Shown piece after piece: positions 23,868 to 35,152 of a stretch of 64,000 nt of DNA. The DNA is taken from contig JADGJC010000120.1 of assembly GCA_027596075.1 (NCBI GenBank), forward strand, positions 48,522 through 112,521, written 5' to 3'. Numbering within the stretch: the stretch's first letter is position 1; the number at the start of each line of letters is the position of its first letter. The translations under genes and the position numbers were made by a program. The notes under the pieces are model-generated. The model saw nothing but the letters and a program-made list of their open reading frames with translations, was not told the origin of the DNA and ran no database searches. Source of the DNA: Rhizophlyctis rosea (Eukaryota; Chytridiomycota; Chytridiomycetes; Rhizophlyctidales; Rhizophlyctidaceae).

Positions 23868-26225
23868 TCACAACCCCCTCCCCTTCCCCTTAAACTCCTT
23901 AACAACCCCTTTAATCTTCCTCAAAAGCGCCCCAACAACCTGCGCATGCCTGATCCTGTCCACATCCTCCCGCGTATACATAGTAGGCGACGCCGCCATA
24001 GCCGCCTTCTCATGATCCAACCGAATCCGCGCCAACTGCGCCTCCAAGTCCGCCACTGAATCCGCCGACGCTGGACGTGGTGGTTCCCTAACGGTTGGAA
24101 GCGACGGTGACCGGCCACGACTAGAGGCGGATTCGCAGGAAGGAGTGGCGGGAGCCGAAACGGTCGCGGTGGGTTTCGGTGCTGTGGTTGTTGGTGTTGG
24201 TGTCGGTTTTGCTTTCGGAAGGACTTCTTCGTATGATGGGACGGGTGCGACGTCGGGGGTGGAAGACGATCTGGGTCTGGGCAAGGTAGTGGGCGCCTTC
24301 CAATTCGCACCGATAGTCATCAAAGTGCTAGTGTACGGAACTTCACGGACTCTCTCCTGTAACGATGCCGCAGGCGTGAACCCAACTTCCCTATTCGATA
24401 CCAGTTCATCCGAGTAGTCGTCGTACGCGTGGGGTGGAATGGCGGTTGGCGCCATGCCTTGTGAGATAATGGACGGGATCAACTCCGTTCCCAAAGCAGC
24501 AGCCAGATCCGCATCCGATAACCCGTCCAAATTTTGCAGCGGTGCCACAACGCCGGATGTGTCATAAGACGGCAAGACACCACCAGCTCCCACCTCCTGC
24601 TGCTGCTGTTGGGCCCCAAACAAGTCCCCACCATCCAATCCACCGGACACCCCAAACGTCCCATCCATTCCAACCGCATCCTTCCCATCCCATCCCAAAC
24701 CCGTCGTGACACCAAAGTTAAAGTCAAAGTCTTGCGTGTTTGTAGTGGACGGCGGTGCGGAGGTGCGCGGGAGTGTGGTGGCGATGTTTTCGGATAGTTC
24801 CGTCAAGAAGTCTTGGAAGAAACCAATGTTTTCCGGGGAATCGAAGGGGTCGGGGTCGGTTGGTGAGGGATCATCCAACAGGTATGGTATCATGTCGTCT
24901 AATCTCCGTCCGATATCTAATTCACGCAACAGATTAGTATCAGAAAGAGCATAACGGAACACCTTCATGTATCATCAATCATACCAGGATTGTAAACAGA
25001 CTCAATCCTATTCCTCTTCACATCCTCCACAAATTGATCAAGCGCTTGCGTTCCCCGTTTCCCATGCGTCTCGGGCTCCGGGCGCGCGTAGTACGGATCA
25101 AACATGGGTGCGGGATCCGGCGGTGACGAGAAGCTCAGTCGATTGACCAAGTCATTCCCTTTCGGTGCCATATTGTTGAACGGGTGTCGTAGAGATGCAG
25201 TCGTGTAACGGTCCCGGTACTCGGCCTGAACGTTGTTGTTGAAGTCGTCAGTTCCGTAATGTTGAGGTGAGCGATCTGAGAAATCGGATGTGACGCCGGA
25301 GTTGGGAGAAAGAGCTGTGAGGGGAGATATGTTTAAGCATACTAACTCAACAGCTTTCACTTGCAGGATCAATCTCAACCGCACCTGGTGGATCGGACCA
25401 ATCTGAGGCAGGTGATGGCGGGTGCATAGGAGACGGGTGTGGCGACACTGCGGTCTCAGACGATCCGGCGGATGAGAATGACGGCGATCTTTTGGATCGC
25501 TTCAGGTCGGCCATCGATTGCGGCACGCGTAGAGCTCCGCCAGATCCGCTGTTGGAAAGCTCGCCTCTCGCGCTGGCAGATGAACCGCGTCTGGACTCCC
25601 CACCACTTTCGGATTTGCTGCCACCCTCCTGATGCAGCTTTTCGTGTTTCTTTAGATCCTGAGGTCTTTTGAACGCCCTTGAACAGACCTTTGTTTACAG
25701 GTGATTAGCGATCGACCAGCAACACCCAGATCCTATACATTAATACCAATCGCGCAACTTCAAACATACCTCACAAACATGAGGCTTTAGTGGGATGTGG
25801 ATGCGGATATGACTTGTAATGTGATCTCTTTTCGCGGCTTCCACCCCACATCCAGCCCACCAGCAAGTCAGACAGAGATTGTGCGTCGCCCTCCTCCCAA
25901 CGTGGTCATTACACAGATGATGGTACAGCGCTTCCGCGTCCGCAAAAACAAGTCGGCATTCAGTTGGGTGAGTTGAGTGAGGTTGATTGGGATATAGCGA
26001 CCATCTGCAGACTAGGATTTCGGGAGCCTGTGTTCTGGGTTTGAACATTGGTCGTGTGTTGACGGGGCGTTGAGGTGGGTGGGAAGGCAGAACGGTGTTT
26101 TGCATCCGAACGTTATTGTAATACTCAGGATTGGGATGGTATGATTGTGAAGGTTGTTGTTGTGGTAGATGTGAAGTCAGGAACGCGTCTCGTGGAGACA
26201 CATAGTCGTGGGAAAGCGTGGCCAT
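23868..26225 (-). CDS. RIM101: PacC/Rim101-type zinc-finger transcription factor
   Basis: Nuclear regulator of ambient-pH responses, activated in studied fungi by proteolytic removal of its C-terminus. I join four exons: 25771-26225, about 25400-25688, about 25000-25317 and 23868-24900. Three C2H2 fingers are visible. Finger one is CRWSLY...ECRLVF followed by [13 protein letters not shown]. Finger two is [11 protein letters not shown]...[12 protein letters not shown]. Finger three spans an intron and reads [20 protein letters not shown]. The [14 protein letters not shown] and [12 protein letters not shown] blocks are diagnostic. After the fingers comes a long Ser/Pro-rich region with a QQQQQ run, then an acidic stretch ([18 protein letters not shown]) and a short C-terminal coiled coil ([20 protein letters not shown]). 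Length about 690 residues, in the PacC range. Finger one has a longer Cys-Cys loop, as is normal for PacC. Confidence 0.92.
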
Positions 26226-28999
26226 GGTTGCGCACGATTTCTCCCACAGGGCTGAAGTAGATACTACAAAAGTGAACGGCTAGTATCGTTTGATATGCTG
26301 ACCGGAGCGCGGGACCGCGACGTTTTGTTTGGAAGGGCAACGGGAGGTACGATTATTAAGTATGTTCTGAAGGTTTCAATACAGCAGTGTTAGAAGAGGT
26401 TTTCCCACGAAATTGCAGTGAACAGGGTGAGACCTGATATGTTCTAAAGCCCTATGAGACAAAGTGCACCGCCCACTGCCAAGATATGCGATAAATGAAA
26501 AACAGTGTGGGAAACGTGGTGTGGGACGTATTGCAATAAATGAGTGGGTCCCTCGTGCACTTTATGGTATAAGTATCAGTATGATACAGCCTTCCTGTTC
26601 TCACTTTGAGGGTGAGAAGGTGAGCTGTGTTATCCCCACGGTATGAACTTTGAAGAAGAGTGCGCAAGTGTGCAACGAGTGTGAGAAGTGTGCAAGGACC
26701 CCGACCCGAGTGCCAAGACTTTTGCCCCAGCCACGCGCCCTATGCGGGGAACAACATTCGTTAGTCCGTCAAGACGCGATGACAACCCAACATTCCAAGA
26801 CTGTTTACATCAGCCAGTTGGGTGTACAGAGCTGAGATGGGTCTCACACTGTGATACTAATTTCTCGACTGGACCTTCATCACAATCACATGCACGCCAC
26901 AATTCGGGAATGCGGGAACGCCACTGCCACAAGGGAGACCCAGATCTCGCTGATTCACGATGATTCACTTGCGCAGGCATAAAAAAGGCTGCTGGGCTCG
27001 CTGCTTGCCCCCTTCTGCAGGGCTTCCCCAGTATTCATACCTATCCTCATTCAGCAGTCACGACGACTAATCTAAGTGGGATATGACTATCTCATTCATT
27101 AAGATGGTTACTTTGTAATTAAACAAGTATATCTTTGGCTTTTGAAGGGCAGCGTTTTGTTCGTCGGAAGTATTGTCGGGTTCTCCACGCCCAGGACAAG
27201 ATATGCATACCGCTCGCTCAGTGTCATTCCTTTGACTAGTCCCCGTTGCAGACCATTAACGGAAGCATAATACTTTGATTATGGAGGTGAAGCAGGAACA
27301 GCGCAACAGGATTTGGCGTTAGCAAACTTTCTAAGATGTGGCCCACATATCACTCCCAATCACGCTGTATCGTTTGCTCTTGCGCACTAATGTTAGCGGT
27401 GGTGATGAACGGATTTGGAATTTTGAGCATAAGCGTATGAGATAATGACTGCGACTTCGAAGTCTAAAAATGAGCGGTTCAAGCTGGAAGTTTTGATCAC
27501 GGCCCTACTGAAGACCGTGCCGTCAGAGTAACACATGGCATGGACAGATACGGGGCCAAGATTTCTGATTGATCATAATTGAGCACTTCCTAATGGTGAC
27601 AGACGTGGATTGGCTCAGAAGATGGGAGAGGTGAGAACTGCGAGAAGCAGTAGATGTCAGGATGATGGAAATGACAAACAACACAATTGGGGCTTTTCCA
27701 AGTTCGACTACCTGCTGGTTATGCGGCGGAATACAGGTAGCTGTACTTCATTGCTGAGTTTGCTGCGGCATACTTTCGCGCGCAAGTTGCATGGCTGCCG
27801 CAATGCATGAGATCACATTCATGATCTCCATCTGATCTGCCGCCGGTGGGGGCTGCTAATGATTGCCCGCATTATATATTCATATAGTGGCAGCCGCATC
27901 CTTTCTGGATCACCCTGCCATGATTAGGGGCGGAATTCACCCGTCAAAAGCTTTTTGACGCAGTCCTTGAAATTTGAATCAACCCTGTGCTTCTAGGGGT
28001 CAGCTACATGAGAACTCGATGACTCCCCTATGGCCTAACTGGCCCATTTTGCACTGGCTTTTCCCACGTTATCACGTGTCATCCTCAATATTTCGAACAC
28101 TCCCTGCTCAATGACTCCGTGCTATGCAAAGCAATATGAAGTTGAGGTCCCTGATTGGACCCTGTCAATATGGGTGTGGCTCCGTGCGGCGAAACGGCGA
28201 TGTGGGCTCCGATGAACTTTGTATTACGTGGAAGGCCCCAAAATCGCCGCAAAGGTCGTGCAAGTCGGGACGCGTTGAAACGCGTTGTTTACAAGCCACA
28301 CTTCTTTCAAGTTTACGTGCTCTTTGAGGGTCACCCCTTTGCTGCATCCATGCTAATAGAGAATTAGATAGTATTCCTCCGTCTGTTCACCCTGTAACTA
28401 TGTCAGAGCTCCGTGCAGACGCTTACTTTGTTGGCGTTAGTTACAATGGGGCTAATATCTCACTCCTTCTTGCATCGTCAACCCTCAACATCCCCATGTC
28501 GGGCAAACTTCCCAACATGTTGTTCTGCAGCCATCGCCTCTACAGGAGGGGGCGTCATGCACATGAAAATCTACCCCAACACAACCGCAACGTTCTTAGA
28601 TGTATGTATCGGTACGGACGATTGCCACAAAAGAATCGGCCGATTAGCTTCCAACGAAAGTACACATGGTGGCTCGAGGCCTCTACAATCATCTAATGCA
28701 GTCCTACCAAAAAGTTGTCCCACTTGCCAGTTCAAGCAGATTTCTAAAGACTATCAACTCCTTGTTACAGACTGACAGAACTTTGTGAGTTATTTGACGC
28801 CCTCCGTCATGTCAAGGAGAGATTCCATGTTTTCCATGTTTCTTGGCAGGATATAAATGTCGGACGCGTGCGTCGGATGTAAGGGGCAGGTTCTTCCATA
28901 CTATACATGAGATAGATTTGCAACGGACTGGATTGGTACCGCGTGTCTGCCTGATAGAATACATCTTACATACACTTAGATAGAGTGAGAAGAGTTACG
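26226..28999. other. 2.8 kb gene-poor stretch
   Basis: The longest featureless stretch in the left half. No open frame above about 120 codons and no domain. TATA-like words occur at 26976 (cataaaaaa) and 27872 (attatatattcatat), so a short unrecognised transcript is possible. A small frame at 28400-28775 could encode a short secreted peptide (see findings). The last 200 bp are the promoter of the Thr-rich protein gene. Confidence 0.4.
28851..28858 (+). promoter_or_regulatory. TATA box of the Thr-rich secreted protein gene
   Basis: ATATAAAT about 145 nt upstream of the ATG at 29000. A TATA-like element at this distance is usual for inducible fungal genes. Inferred. Confidence 0.5.
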
Positions 29000-31900
29000 A
29001 TGGGTCTTTTCAAGACTGCGTCCGCTTTGGGGTTGCTGGCTTGTAGCCTGACGGTTAATGCTGATCATCAAGTTGCAAGTCACCGCGGTGTGGTACGTTT
29101 ATTTACATTGTTTGATGCTTCTTTTGAACCCTATGGTTAATCCACTTCTCTTCTGTCTAGCCCGACATTGATAACCCGGCGGTGCAATTTGTGCAGCTCA
29201 AGAATCCGCCGAAAGCAACGGTCGTCAATCCTAATGCCGGTGCCCCACCGACATTTGCCATCAAGCTCAACAAGAACCAATTTGGCAACCCATCTCCGGA
29301 TACCAATGTCACCGGCACGTACTCATTCCGCATGCCCGACCCTTTCGGATACCAAGGCAACTTCAACAACATGCTCGAAGATCCTGACAACTTTGTCCGA
29401 TCCAACATTGACAACCGCCAAAATAACCGGAATGTTAACAACGAGGTGGCCCAGGACATGACACCATGCCGTCAAACCAGCGAGCTCATCGAACCAATGA
29501 CTTTAGCTGAAGGTCAAACAGTCGACTTCCCCAGCCGATGGAACAACCCTCACAACTCCGAATGCGAAGTTAACTTCTGGATCCCATCCGACAACTCCAC
29601 CACGGGCTACAAAGTCATGACCGTCCGTCGCCAATTCCCCGCGGGCGCCGGGTACCAGAACAATGTCTACCCCTTCACAGTCCCCACCGGCCAAAACCTC
29701 ACGGGACTCTGCACAGCCGACAGCGGATGCTTCATGCAAATGTACTGCCACTCTGTCGAAACTCGAACTTACACCACCTGCACGGACATTGCGATCAACC
29801 CCGCCAGCAACACCACCGTCCTCGCTTCTGAAATTAGCTCCACCACCTCTCGTGCTGCCGCAGCAACTGCTACCCGCCGAGCTCGTAACCGCAAGCGCCC
29901 AACTCGCATCCAACCTCGTGCCATCAACACTCGTATTTACACTAAGTACCGAGTTGTGAGGATGCAGAAGAAGATCGCCAAAGCGACAGTCAATGCAACC
30001 GCTACGAACGCGACCTGCCCATCCTTCACGCCAAACCCGGATCTTGCTACGTTGCAACCTACGCGCAATGACCCTCGCCCGAATGTTACTACTTTGGAGT
30101 TCAACCAGTTCCCTTGCGAGGGAGAGGATTACGCTTTGAAGGATGCCATATTGTACTGGGATTCCTTCGACACGTAAGTATATGCCACCGTATTGCTGAC
30201 CACAGTGACCGACATGACTGACATGCACCCCATCTCCTCCCCCCACCAGCTCCCACAAAGACTCCCAATACTCCATGTACCGCGGCCAAAACCCCTGCTG
30301 CGTCTCCTACCAAATGCGCGGCATCCTAAAACTCAAATCCATGATCTCCAACGGCGGTCTCGGCGGTCTCCCGCAATCCGCTACCGTCAACCTCGGCGAC
30401 CAGAACAAGCGCAACCAGCTTCGTGATATCGTGGAGAATGAGATTAAGGCGGCTGAGAAGCAGGCTCAACGCGCGAATAAGGCCGCGCAGAGACAGTTGG
30501 GAAATGGTGCATGTTTTGAGGGGAAGGATTTTGGAGTGACGAATGCGACGAATTGTCCGGGGGATAGGATTTATCAGAATACGTATATTTCTAGGGTTAA
30601 TTACCAGGTAGGGCACTCTATCCACATTGACTCATGTTATCCATTGGAACCTCACACTCACCAATACCCTCTCCCTCCCCACACAGAACATCGTCGCCAA
30701 ACTCGAATCCCAAGGCAAACTCAAAAACATGGTCTCCTACACCGCCGAACTCAAACCCAACATGACCACCCCCTACGACCCGGCCAGCATGAAGGGCGGC
30801 ATCAGCTACGAAGAATACCTCACCACCACGCCGAAATCCTTCGACACCATGGCCAACGCGTACCGGAAGAAGAAGCAACGGGAAGCGGCTGAAGCTGCTG
30901 AGAGGAAGAAAAGTGAGGACGCTGCGAGAAGTTCCACTACTACTACTACTGTTAGGACTACGATGGCTTACACTAGTGTGAAGGTCACCGACACAACCAC
31001 TGATGTGGTCGAGGCTGTTGCTGCTTCTTCTGATGTCACTACACCTGCCGCCACCGCCACCGAAACTACCGCCGTAATGGAAACACCCACCTACGAAAAA
31101 CCCTCCATCCCCACGGAATCATCTACAGCAGAAGAAACTACCCCGCTTGCCACCGCAACTACCTCCATCCTCTCCACACCTACCTACGAAAAGCCTGCCG
31201 CGACAACGGAAGCATCATCAACGGTGGAGGAAACTACCCCCGCTGCGACCGAGACTGGTGCTGGTGAAAGCTCTGCCCCTGCATACGGCAAGCCGGATAT
31301 GACAACGGAGGGTGCTACCAGTGAACAAAATACTCCTCTTGCTACTGGTACTATGACCTACGATACGCCCGCTGCGACGGGTGAGCAGACCACGGCAGTT
31401 GGTACGGAAACGGCTGGGACTACCTTGACGTATGACACTCCTGCTATTTCGACGGAGAGTTCGTCGGTACCAACGGAACAGACTACTCCTGCTGGTGCGG
31501 AGACCGAGTCGGCTACTCTTCCGGCTGAGACGACTCCTGCTGTTCCCGGCGGCGCTTCAACTGCTATTGCTGCAGTGCCAACTCCGCCTGCTACTCCCAC
31601 TGCTGCGTATGGAAAGCCTCACCCTGATGGAAAGGGTCCCGGCGGAATGATTTCTGGCGGAAAGGCTCCTGCCGGAAAGGGTCTTGGCGGAAAGAGTCCC
31701 GTTGGAGAAGGTCCCATCGGAAAGGGTCCCGACGGAGAAGGTCCTGCTGGAAAGGGTCCCGGTGGAAAGGGTCCCGGCAGGCGACCATCGAAGCCTACCT
31801 ATCGTCGACCTTCCCGCACTAGGACCTCCATTGTTGCCACGACTGAGACCGTCGCTCCGACAACGCCTCCCACAGCGCCTCCCACCGCTCCTACCATCCC

Positions 31901-32618
31901 TCCCGCGGCCACCTCCAGTGAAGAACAAACAACCGCCGAGGCTACTGAAACTCAATCCGCATCTACTCCGGCGACACAAAGCACTACAACTACCATCATA
32001 GCCGTTCCAACGTACCAGAAGCCTACCCCACCGCCGTCCAACGAGGAAACGACTGCGGCTGCGATTGAGACTTCCAGTGCCGCAGTTCCGATAACTACCA
32101 CCACTACTGGTAACGGACTTACTACTCCTGCTGCCACTGCTGTCACCACCACTGTTGCACCTACCACTACCACCACCGTCGCTCCCACTACTACAACCAC
32201 CACCGTGGCTCCTACTTCTACAACCACCACCGTAGCTCGTATTTCCACCACAACTACTATGACTACTGTTGCGCCCACCACAACTACAACAACGGTTGCT
32301 CCCACCACGACAACTACCACAACAACGGTCGTTCCTCCTACAACTACCACCACCATTGCCCATACTACTACTACCACCACCGTTGCCCCTACCACCACGA
32401 CTACAGTTCCGCCAACCACCACAACCACCACAACCACCGGTCCTCCCACTACCACCACTACTACCACGACTACTGTTGCTCCTACCACCACCACCACCAC
32501 GACTACGGTTGCTCCAACAACTACCGCTGCTCCCGTCACTACTGCAGCTCCAGCGGAATCCGCTCCATCCAATGGCGGTCAGGAAGGTGACTCATACAAG
32601 AAGCCGCACCGCGGCTAA
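29000..32618 (+). CDS. Large secreted Thr/Pro-rich cell-surface protein
   Basis: Unrecognised family. Exons are 29000-29092, 29161-30173, 30250-30607 and 30687-32618, all in frame, giving about 1,130 residues. A clear signal peptide (MGLFKTASALGLLACSLTVNA) is followed by a folded-looking N-terminal domain of roughly 190 residues with conserved-looking cysteines (DMTPCRQTSEL, NSECEVNFWIPS, GLCTADSGCFMQMYCHSVE, YTTCTDIAI). A basic Ala/Arg region and a second Cys-containing part follow (RGQNPCCVSYQMRGILKLKS, QLGNGACFEGKDFG). The last 550 residues are mucin-like: repeats of PTYEKP, then a GKGP-type tract (31630-31770) and long runs of Thr with VAP (32150-32530). The tail EGDSYKKPHRG lacks a GPI signal or membrane helix. 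It is probably O-glycosylated and in or attached to the wall; the function is unknown. Confidence 0.8.
31627..31784 (+). repeat. Coding tandem repeat, about 15 bp unit (GKGPG)
   Basis: Roughly ten imperfect copies of a 15-base unit encoding GGKGP, GEGP or similar, in frame within the Thr-rich protein gene. In-frame unit length permits copy-number change without breaking the gene. Confidence 0.75.
32145..32535 (+). repeat. Coding ACC/ACT triplet-rich tract (poly-Thr with VAP)
   Basis: Long run of Thr codons interrupted by GTTGCTCCT/GCACCT (VAP) units, with at least ten VAPT or PPT blocks. It gives large spurious Val-rich frames on the minus strand. Confidence 0.8.
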
Positions 32619-33135
32619 TTGGATTTTGAAGGCAGGGAACATCCCGCTACAGAGAAACTCGCTTAGAGCATAGCGGGAATAACCATCCAATATGTAGAAT
32701 ATGTATAAAGTTTTAAGAAAGAAGAGGAAGAGGAAAAGAGAGTAGATAGTATTATGTACAGATGTTGAAGTTTTATACGAATTTTTGTTTTGTTTTGTCA
32801 ATAAAAATGGTGCACTTGCATCGCATGTGAAACTGATGTGATGTCTTCATTTTTGTTTGCGTCTGAGTTGTGATTGCTGCGCATGACGCGTATAAGGACC
32901 CTGAAGTAGGCCCGGGTGGGCCTACAATCCCTTCCCCACTATTGCACTGCCTCAGATGTAGCCAACCAATGATCGACGGGTGGTTATGTCAGATTGCCCT
33001 ACGATGTATGGATGTGCAGCATCGAGGTGGTATTTCATAAATAGGTTGATGGTTTCGCCGTCCCTCCACTTGTCTTCTCAATTCCCAAAATCCAAAAGAT
33101 TCTGCTCAAGAACAATATCAATCAAAAAATTCAGA
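32619..33135. other. Intergenic between two secreted-protein genes
   Basis: A 517 bp gap between two plus-strand genes. AATAAA at 32800-32805 fits the poly(A) site of the upstream gene. A CATAAATAG TATA-like word at 33037-33045 lies about 95 nt before the next start codon. Confidence 0.45.
32800..32805 (+). terminator. AATAAA polyadenylation-like signal
   Basis: Hexamer 182 nt after the stop of the Thr-rich protein gene, in sense orientation. Inferred from position. Confidence 0.5.
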
Positions 33136-34037
33136 ATGATCTTTGCGATGAGGAACGTGGTTTGGGGACGGTTATTCGTCCTTGCGGTTGTGATGGCTCT
33201 GTTCGTGAATGGGATTCAAGGTAATGCGTCGCAATTGAATATGGCAACATCGATTTTGATGGGAAACTCATCAATGCGACTATACCATCAGCTCTCGCCC
33301 CGTTCCGATACCGCCGACAAAACAGTTCGCAATCAGCATACGCGTCGTCTTTGGTGGACGGTTCCTACACCAGTCCTACGGAAAGCGCCGCCGTTGCGAC
33401 CGGAACGGTCGAAACTGCATCCGTCACTGCATCAACCGGAACGCCAATACCCCCCGTCGAAACTGAACCCATCCTCCCTCTCAGCCGCCGACCCCGCATC
33501 CCTATCCCCCACCACACCATCCCCGTCCCCCAACGCCGCGACGCCAACACCTGCGACACAACCACCACAACCGTGACCCACCACCACCGCCCAACCAAAA
33601 CAGTAACAACCACCGAGACGAGCACCAAAACAAAGACAAAAACCGAAACCTCCACAACCCTCTCCATCCACGTCGTCTCCGTCACCGAAACCCTCCACCC
33701 AACCTGCGACGCAACCGCTTTCGCCTCCGCCGCGGCGTCAGCATATGCTGACATCAAAGTTACCGAGGCGGCTAGCGCGTCATGTACTTCTACTTCGATC
33801 AGCGTGCATATTGTGACTGCTACGGCAACGGTGACGCCGACTGCTACGGGGAGCGGGAATGCTCCGCAGGCGTTGTGTAGCGCAGAGGCGTTTGCGAGTG
33901 CTGTTGCTACGGCGTTCAGGCAGGATGGTGGGGTGTGTTGTGGTGGGGCTACGCCGACTCAGACGCAGGAGGGTGGGTTCCATGGTGAGGTTGGGGTGCC
34001 GGGGTTGCAGGCCACGCTTGCGTTGCCGATTCATTGA
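33136..34037 (+). CDS. Secreted Thr-rich protein with a dibasic processing site
   Basis: Unrecognised. Two exons, 33136-33220 and 33292-34037, joined across a 71 nt intron whose removal restores one frame (GIQALAPFRYRRQNSSQS). The signal peptide is WGRLFVLAVVMALFVNGIQA. A low-complexity stretch runs to IPVPQRRDANTCD, where RR would be a Kex2-type cleavage site. A Thr-rich segment (TKTVTTTETSTKTKTKTE) follows. The C-terminal half contains two related modules, TCDATAFASAAASAYAD and LCSAEAFASAVATAFRQ, which look like an internal duplication, each with a cysteine before AxAFAS. It ends QATLALPIH with no clear GPI signal. About 275 residues. A role in the cell wall or extracellular matrix is inference. 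Confidence 0.7.
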
Positions 34038-34422
34038 TTGTGTGTGAGGGGTGTGAGGATGGTTGGAAAGGGTCCGGCGAGTAGGGGGGAGTTTTGGGAG
34101 ACGGCATGAGGTCGTAAAGAACAGAACAGTTTTGTAATATATGTGTACAGATATGTACGCAAGTTAGTGAATACAGTAGCGTCCAGTGTGAATGTAAAAT
34201 CACTTGAGATGTTCTAGTTCTCTCTGGCGTAAGAAGCGTGTCATCAGGAAGTCTTTTGTATAGGAGTTCACGAGGAAGACGACATCACCCTTGCCATTCC
34301 CACTTCAAGGGATTTAAGTAATGCCTGACTTGGGATAAGCACATGCTCCTATCAAGCGCACGCAAGCAAAAGAACGATGTTGAATGTACCACACGTGATT
34401 TCAGAAAATGACGTGTATTCTG

Positions 34423-34523
34423 CTATACAAAGGTCCCCATCGTCTATCAGCATTGTCTATACAAAGGCCCCCATCGTCTATCAGCATTGTCTATACAAAA
34501 CCCCCAACGTCTATCAACAGTTT
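34423..34523. repeat. 34 bp tandem repeat, three copies
   Basis: Units start at 34423, 34457 and 34491, each beginning CTATACAAA and containing CGTCTATCA. The first two differ at one base; the third has several changes. Repeats abut without spacers, so this is a minisatellite and not a CRISPR array. Confidence 0.85.
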
Positions 34524-35086
34524 CTAAAGGTTATCTCCAAAGCACCGAAATGCTCCTTTGAAAACCGCCACAATAGTCAAAGACTAAGGTGGCCACCGGG
34601 GTTACCGGGATGGCCTTCGTAGACCGACCATAAAGGCCTCGTACGCTGTAACGCAAATTGTTAACCGCTCCTGAAACCTGACTCTCGCCTATTCCGGCCG
34701 ACGGCAAAAAGCCGTGCGTCGTTTTGACTTGGTAGCGGTTTGGTCGGAATGTCTTGCGCTACTCGGGGGATATCCACATCGCCGAAGTCGTAGTCGATGT
34801 TGGTCCGCTTTCGAAAATGTCGCTAGTCGAGGTTGTACTCCACTCGAATCGCGGTAGGGTGTGTTGCTGATCGCAGTCGTGGATGTTGTTGAGGTTGTCG
34901 TTCCTGCACGATACGTCAAGTTGCCGAAGCTAGCCCCGCCGCAACGAGAACTGTCCTTGACCGTAAAGCCCGATTCCAAAAAGGAAATCAGCACCTTGAA
35001 CCTTAGGGCGTGATGCCCGCGGTGGTGCCAGGACTTGAGTGTTGATTGCTGAGCGCGAGATGTTGAAGTCTTGCATGCTGATGCAA

Positions 35087-35152
35087 GTCGCAGTCGAAGT
35101 TGCACTCGGATACCGCCGTGAGCTTGTCGCTGTCGAAGTTGCATTCGGATAC
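35087..35152. repeat. 39 bp direct repeat, about 1.7 copies
   Basis: The word GTCGMWGTCGAAGTTGCAYTCGGATACC occurs at 35087 and again 39 bp later at 35126 with two or three mismatches. The unit length is a multiple of three, and the plus frame reads VAVEVALGY / VAVEVAFGY, but no gene is called. Confidence 0.6.

Noticed and set aside
31557..32572. Long minus-strand frames rich in Val or Ser/Gly opposite the Thr-rich gene
   Set aside because: They are antisense shadows of Thr/Pro codon repeats; the plus strand has signal peptide, splice sites and a matching reading frame.
34423..34523. CRISPR-like array
   Set aside because: Repeats are directly adjacent with no spacers, in a eukaryotic genome; it is a minisatellite.
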